This document shows, piece by piece, positions 58,260 to 64,000 of a stretch of 64,000 nucleotides of DNA. Source of the DNA: Diphasiastrum complanatum. Taxonomy: Eukaryota > Streptophyta > Lycopodiopsida > Lycopodiales > Lycopodiaceae. Below the pieces are notes generated by a model. It made no database searches, was not told where the DNA came from, and saw only the letters and a program-made list of their open reading frames with translations. A program made the translations under genes and the position numbers. The stretch is from positions 47,178,854-47,242,853 of the forward strand of contig CM055093.1 in assembly GCA_029204225.1 (NCBI GenBank). The letters run 5' to 3'. Position 1 is the stretch's first letter, and each line of letters starts with the position of its first letter.

Positions 58260-59079
58260 TGTGGAAAAGTACAAAATGGACCAAGAGTGGATCCTAATCT
58301 GATCCTCAAGAGGGATTGGATGTTAGATTTACTTGATCTATCAATTTACATAAGATTAAGATCAATCTAGATCAATTCTAGACATAAAAACCTAACAAGA
58401 ACAATCATTAATGAAGGTAAATGTACTTGCTGGTTTCACACATGTGAAACCTATCAGAGTACGGACTCCAACCTGAAAACAAAGTACACTATGATAAAAC
58501 CTCAAAACAATCAAAACAAATGTAGACAAATAGAGAGAATTACACAAAATTGCTTCCAAAATCAAAGTTGATGTTTCATGTTGATTGTGGCCAAATATGC
58601 CTCTATATATACACTTTTTGGAGCTCGAGGTATTGATCATGCATCAGATCTCACACGTGTGAGGATGCTTTGTCATCATCATGCAAATTTGACACTTGGA
58701 TCAAACTTTCTATTTTGAGCATTTTTAATCCAATTTCCTACTATATGGAGATCTTCATGAAAATCTTCTAGAAGCAAAAACTCGCCTACTTCAGCTTTTT
58801 CCACACATGTGAGTTGTCCTCTACATATGGGATGTGACACCTAACCAAATTATTTGGCTCATGAAATCAATAGATTGATGCCATGTGTCATATATCTAGA
58901 AAACTAGTTTTTGGCCTTTTTAGCTAGTAGAACTTGAATTAAATCATATGTACAACATATATGATTATGGTACATGACAAGTACACTAATTTCACACGTG
59001 GGAATAGGCTCCACACATGTGTGATTATTCTATATACAAGATTTTGGCTTTGTCCAAGCATGATTTTTGCATTTTCACA
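58260..59079 (-). repeat. 5' LTR of the minus-strand Copia element
   Basis: Starts TGTGAAAATGC at 59079 and ends TTTTCCACA at 58260, with PBS TGGTATCAGAGCC immediately following on the minus strand (58259-58247). About 820 bp. Contains ACACGTGTGAG- and ACACATGTG-type palindromes and a TATA-like GTATATATAGAGGC near 58610. Confidence 0.85.
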
Positions 59080-60306
59080 ATTTATGAATGTGATTCAACA
59101 ATGTGTTCCATAACAAATGCTAATATTCATAGCAATTGTGAAGGTAAAAAACATACACGTAGTTGTATCTCAGCCATCCATCTACAACATCCAATGGCTG
59201 GCTAGCACATTTTGCCACTCCCACAACTCCTCATGAAAGATAACCTAATATCTCATGATGGACCCTAATGGTCAACATTGTCCAACACTCTCGACCTATC
59301 AAAGCTCTATTCGGACCTAATTTTAGAAGGCATTGCACTAACCCTTTCCATCTACAGATGTGTCCATTAAGAGATCTGCCTTAGAACACGTACTTCTCTA
59401 CCATAAAATGTAGCAATAATATCAAACTTCTATTTTGACAAACATCGACAGATCTTACCATCCACAAATCTCGATTCAGGGATCAATTCTACCCAAGAGT
59501 TCTATAATCAATGAAGCATAAGTGTCGTTTTCCATAGGAAATTAGCATACATTTCTACAAACGTTTACCAGCATAACATGAAAGCTATATTTAATTGTAG
59601 GTCTAGTAGACCTATGCATTTCCTAGTGTTGACTTTCATCGACACTATACTATTATTGAATAGAATCGAATCTAGAACTATTGAATAATATGTAAATATC
59701 AAATTCATGTGGCAATATTTCAATGGATTGGGTAGAAGCAATCGTAGCTGTTAATGGGCTTTTTCTCTTACTGCTCGCGATTCTTTTCATGCTGGCTACT
59801 CGGCTAATGACCCACTTCTCTATTCTCTGTTGTATGGTCGCGTTCTTCTACTCTCGACCAGTTGGCTGTTTCTTCTCGAAATTTTTGTTGAAAATAAATA
59901 TCATCTATCTTGACTTTAGGCTTGCTACAAACTTTTTACTATGCAAGTATGTTGTTTCATAAGTGTAAATGCCAAATCTGGCCTAGATGGAACTCGAGAT
60001 ATATGGATTTCTCCTATCTAGTTGGTAGAATACAACTTGCATATAGATTGTAGACTTAGAAATAACATTATTATGCTTGTAGGAACTCATGGCATATCAC
60101 ATGCATTTATTGTAAGTGATCCATAGTGACATGCAAGGCATGCACAAAGTGAAATGGACACATGCATGATGATTTGTAAAATTCTACTGGTATTTAGAAA
60201 ATGTCAAGAGTTGTTTCGTCAATAGTCTTCGCATGCAGGTCACGCTGTCGCTCACGCGTGACGAGCAGTGTGAACCCTTTTCTTTTGAAGAGAGAGAGAG
60301 TGTGTG
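59080..60306. other. Intergenic, nothing recognised
   Basis: No supported gene or repeat edge. A GA/GT microsatellite patch at 60290-60308 precedes the next LTR. Confidence 0.45.
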
Positions 60307-60826
60307 TGTTATGTCCATGACCAGTAATTAGGATTTAGTATACTCCTAGTCTTGGATACACTGTACTCCAGTAAATCAAGCTGTTAGTTATGCCACGTCA
60401 TACTGGAGGTCCCGAAAGTAACTAATATCCTTGTGAGGTCCGGAACACACTAAATGGAGTTTAGACAAGGTATGAGACAGTGTATGCATGTGTAGAGTTA
60501 TCAATAGCAATTCTATGAATAGTTGGTCCATGCTTAGGACTCTATTCGAGGTGAATCTATGTATAGGAAATTTAGGGCTATGCATGGCTATGTGCCCAGG
60601 ACGCTTTTGGCTCTATATATTGAGGCCAAACTCGCCCTACTCCTCATTGATGATCATGAATTCATTGCCAGGGTTCCACTCTACATTCATGCTTCTTGTT
60701 CCTTGGCTTGGGGGTGAAGCTACTAGAGTTGATTGGTTGCTTTTACTTGGTTGGGTGGTTGCTCCATAGTGTGTTTTCCATTGTGTATTGTCTTGTCCGC
60801 AGGATCTTAGGGAGCTTCCCTTATAG
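60307..60826 (+). repeat. Probable LTR with PBS of an unrelated element
   Basis: Starts about TGTTATGTCCATGACC, contains CTCTATATATTGAGG near 60611, and is followed by TGCTATCAGAGC at 60827-60838, one base different from the usual PBS. Only one copy is in the window, so its length is inferred. Confidence 0.4.
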
Positions 60827-60838
60827 TGCTATCAGAGC

Positions 60839-63800
60839 AAGGCTTACGAAGATTGGAAAACATGGAAAAGGGCTACCTTTCGTCGAAATTTTGGATTGGA
60901 TCCATGGGAATTCTCTTCCAAGGTGGATAGCAAGTGTGCAAGTGGGTGTACTATCCCAGTCTTTTGCATGTTGCTAAGGTCCATTACTCTTGGGATTCTT
61001 TGTGGTTTTATGGAGAATTGTCCTTGAAAGCCAATTTGTGATGCTTTTTTGGAGCTTTTTTTGTGTAGATCAAATCTTTGGAATTTTCCAGCAAGTGTAC
61101 TTTCATTTTAGAGCTCATTAATGATGAAATTAATTATGCATGCCGGTTCTCTCCAATGATTTTTTATTCTAGGCTATGTTTTGGTCAAAATTGCTTGGTT
61201 TTTCATGCTTTTCGGCACAAAATAGATAGTAAGAACCAAAATCCAACAAGATCAGATCAATTAGATGGTTGTAATTCTATAAATTGGTTTGCATGTGTCA
61301 AAGAAAGAGTTGTATGTCATGAATTTCCACTTTATGGTGATGAAAAAACTGGAAAATAGCCAAAAATCATCATTTTTTCTTGTTTTTTCATAGACTTGGA
61401 TAGTAGGTGGCTATAAAACACCATGTAGAGCTCGTAAAGAGGTGACCCAAAGTCTTTTGAAGCTTTCCCTAAAGTTAGAACCAAGAATTCCATCAATGGA
61501 ACTTGTAGGAAGTCAAAAAAGTTCAAAAAATGACCATTTTTGGTGATTTTTGGGGGATGGATCTCTCCAAATCCATAAGGTAATCATTCTTGAACTAATT
61601 ATGACATGATTAGTATTCCTTTTTACCTTCCCAGCAAGCTATCAGACCTATGAATTGATGGTCGGTGGCTTATGCACCATCTCCATCAAGTTTGAAGCTA
61701 TTTTGACTTCTACAAATCAAGAAATCTTCGTTCTCAGCCTATACTTGCATCTTAAGGGGGCAATAGTATTCTTTATCTAGTCAGTAAATCTGATAAGATA
61801 CGGTTCAAGAATTACTGAAATCCTATTGGTAGGATTTCCATTCATGTAATTTCATATTTTATGTTTGAATAGGTTTTGTCAATATTAGCGGAGTAATGCC
61901 AAACCAGTCAATAAAAAGAAAAAACAGTCCAACTTTATTGGAAAGTTGTAATAATAAGAATTACATAACAGATTTCATATCCAGTAAAATCCTATGGTGA
62001 ATTATATTCAGCCCAAGTATAGGATAGAAATGAAATTGTTTTGGATTTGTTTTCCTACAGTAATTAGTTTTTAAACATTTACTAATGTCATTACGTCTTC
62101 TTGGTACCTTAGCTGAAATAGATTTTCAGTAACTGAAAATTCTAAAGAGGGAAGAAGAGTGGACATCAGAGGTACTAAGTGTGATCGGAAAATGTATTTC
62201 GTAGTTAGGATTTTGGTAGTCCGTATAAATAATTGCTTAATACTCATTATTAATTTCCTGATTAGAATTCATTCAGAAGAGTGGACATCAGAGGTAGTAA
62301 GTGTGATCGGAAAATGTATTTCGCAGTTAGGATTTTGGTAATCCCTGTAAACAATTGCTTAATACTGGTTATTAATTTCCTAGTTAGAATTCATTCAGTT
62401 GAATTCGTAATTGATATCTTTGTCACCATTGAGTTATCCGTAGTTTTGGATGTCAATTGTGAGGTTTAGAAGTGGAATTTGATACGTGGATTACATTGGA
62501 TCTGTTAGTTGACAGAAGCTTGTCCCTAGATTTGATGCATCAGTAGGGTTTCGAAGCTTGTCAATAACCAGAAAGGTTCAGAGTGTAATAGTGAACCATG
62601 TTAATTCTTCTGTCTAAGTCACATAATCAGATGTAGATTACGGATATCCATCTGATAGGCATGCCAATCATCCAAATAAAATGGAGTCTCCAGTGTTTGG
62701 AAACAAGAGATAATTTCCTATAGTGATTGTAGGACAGCTAGATGATCAATGTATCTCTAGAATATCAGATAAGGCGGTTAAGGATTTTCTGGAAGGAAAA
62801 GCTGATGGTATGAGATGTCAATAATTTTGGAAAGAAAATTCTAGAATTGTAAAGATCTGATGATCAATGGTGTGTTTAGTACCTAGTTGCGATATGGGAA
62901 AGAAGAAAACCATTCGATCAAATGTGGGGTATTTTGGAAAATTTTGAGGTTTAATCTAGATCCCAATGTGGTATCTCGTTATATACAAATTCAGAGGCCC
63001 TCAAATCTATTTCTCGCTTTCTTAATTAATCCTTTACTTCTTAGTAGTTTCTTGAATATGGACATCAGACTGGTTATATGATTCTTTCCGGCATGAAGTT
63101 ATTCTTCTGAAAGACTGTTATGTCATATAAGTTACTACTTGTGTGAATAGACTTGGAATTCAAATAAATTATAAGGTTAAAATGTTTCGATTTCTTAAAC
63201 CTAGAATATCTCTGGTACATAAATGGATTTCGATGGAATAGTAGTTTCTATCACTCGGAGTGGGAATATTTGAAACCAGCTAGGGTATAGAAATGAGATT
63301 GGATCTAGAAGGAATTTTGGATAGATTCAGAGTAAGATGCCCAATTGGAATTTTTTGAAATAAGATAAATTCTCTAGGGATTGTGTGGACAATCTGGAAC
63401 AAGTTTGGAATTTGAATCATTATCTATAAGTAGTACAGTAAAAGGTCAAAGGTTACTAATTTCATTTTGATTTGAATGGAAGTAAGTTTGATCAGAATTT
63501 AAGTCCAAGAGTTCTATATTGGATCAACCTAATCTTAGTTTAAGTACTAGGATCAGAGAGAGGTTAATCGGTAGGAGGAATAATGTAATTAGAGGTAAGT
63601 GGGACTGGAAAACTACTGAGAGTGAATTTTATTCGTCTCGGAGATTTTTCGGATATGCTAGTTACTCATGAGAAATAGAAAATATTTTATAGCTGAGTTA
63701 CAAGATCTCAGTGAGATACGTGAGTAACATATGTGGGTTCTGGAAAAATCTGCTAGATAACAATGTGTTTATGTACTGGTTCATAGTGAGATTATTCTCA

Positions 63801-64000
63801 TATGTGCACAATTAATCTTGTAAGAATCTATTGTGTAATCCTAGTTACTAAGGTTATCTGGTGCACTTAACCTAGTCGGTGAATGATCAAGTATTGTTTT
63901 GACAGATACTTGTAGAGTTAACAAATCCTTTCATAGAAGATTTATGGATTAACTTATAAATGATTTGGGTAAGGATCTAAACGTGGTGTTATACTAGTAT
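60839..64000. other. Non-coding interior after the LTR; contains a 122-bp tandem duplication
   Basis: No gag, pol or host gene was recognised through the end of the window. The only clear structure is the tandem repeat at 62155-62398. It may be the leader of a large non-autonomous element that runs past the window. Confidence 0.4.
62155..62398. repeat. 122-bp tandem duplication
   Basis: Two adjacent units (62155-62276 and 62277-62398), both starting AAGAGTGGACATCAGAGGTA and ending GAATTCATTCAG, with about ten differences. Confidence 0.9.

Larger units (their letters stand above)
46634..59079 (-). mobile_element. Minus-strand Copia element, internally deleted and split by a 9.4-kb transposon
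   Basis: Read on the minus strand: LTR 59079-58260, PBS, a short leader, a jump at about 58033 straight into the integrase C-terminal region (gag, protease and most of integrase deleted), the start of RT up to [11 protein letters not shown] at ~57262, then 9420 bp of foreign DNA, then RT resumption (MLDGIKNVKVSL) at 47834, RNase H, a PPT and a 3'-truncated LTR (46886-46634). LTRs are homologous to those of the 26.2-31.8-kb element, so they are one family. Confidence 0.85.

Overview
The window is land-plant nuclear DNA. One host gene is recognisable: a spliced gene for the NEDD8/RUB-conjugating enzyme UBC12 (RCE1), with a coding span of about 12.67-20.06 kb and a 6.2-kb last intron. Almost everything else is repeats: nested Ty1/Copia LTR retrotransposons with the plant PBS TGGTATCAGAGC, a decayed Gypsy-type gag, a tRNA-like SINE, and unusually long (GA)n, (CA)n and (TA)n microsatellites. 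Low GC, long introns and dense nesting suit a large TE-rich plant genome. The lineage cannot be fixed from the sequence.

Layout. 0-1.8 kb: 3' end of a Copia element with an extra 3' ORF. 2.35-3.7 kb: diverged end fragment of a DNA transposon. 3.7-9.1 kb: very young Copia-like element with one 988-codon gag-only ORF. 9.1-10.0 kb: Copia integrase fragment split by a GA microsatellite. 10.7-10.9 kb: SINE. 11.8-20.1 kb: UBC12. 20-25.4 kb: no gene. 25.6-33.3 kb: degenerate long ORF of unknown origin, GC-richer than its surroundings, split by a second non-autonomous Copia element (26.25-31.75 kb). 35-38.7 kb: minisatellite and Gypsy-like gag remnant. 39.5-41 kb: Copia RNase H and LTR, minus strand. 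41-45.7 kb: microsatellite field. 46.6-59.1 kb: internally deleted minus-strand Copia element split by a 9.4-kb DNA transposon. 60.3-64 kb: LTR/PBS remnant and non-coding sequence.

The most notable object is the 9.4-kb transposon at 47837-57256. It has 30-bp perfect terminal inverted repeats and lies inside the reverse transcriptase of a Copia element, so its ends are defined by both the TIRs and the interrupted host. It carries (i) a four-exon transposase-like gene with D, D and E candidates and a CxxC motif, (ii) an unknown gene on the opposite strand, (iii) a divergent histone H3 with CENH3-like features (LLIP, one extra loop-1 residue, TAEDYL, KDFQL) broken by one TAG, (iv) a lysine-rich acidic ORF, (v) a spliced gene ending in a C48/Ulp1-like Q-x5-CG motif, and (vi) a second unknown minus-strand gene. 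A diverged copy of gene (vi), with a related terminal repeat, lies at 2.35-3.7 kb, so the family has at least two members here. I know of no described plant DNA transposon that carries a CENH3-like histone; this would need a database search to confirm.
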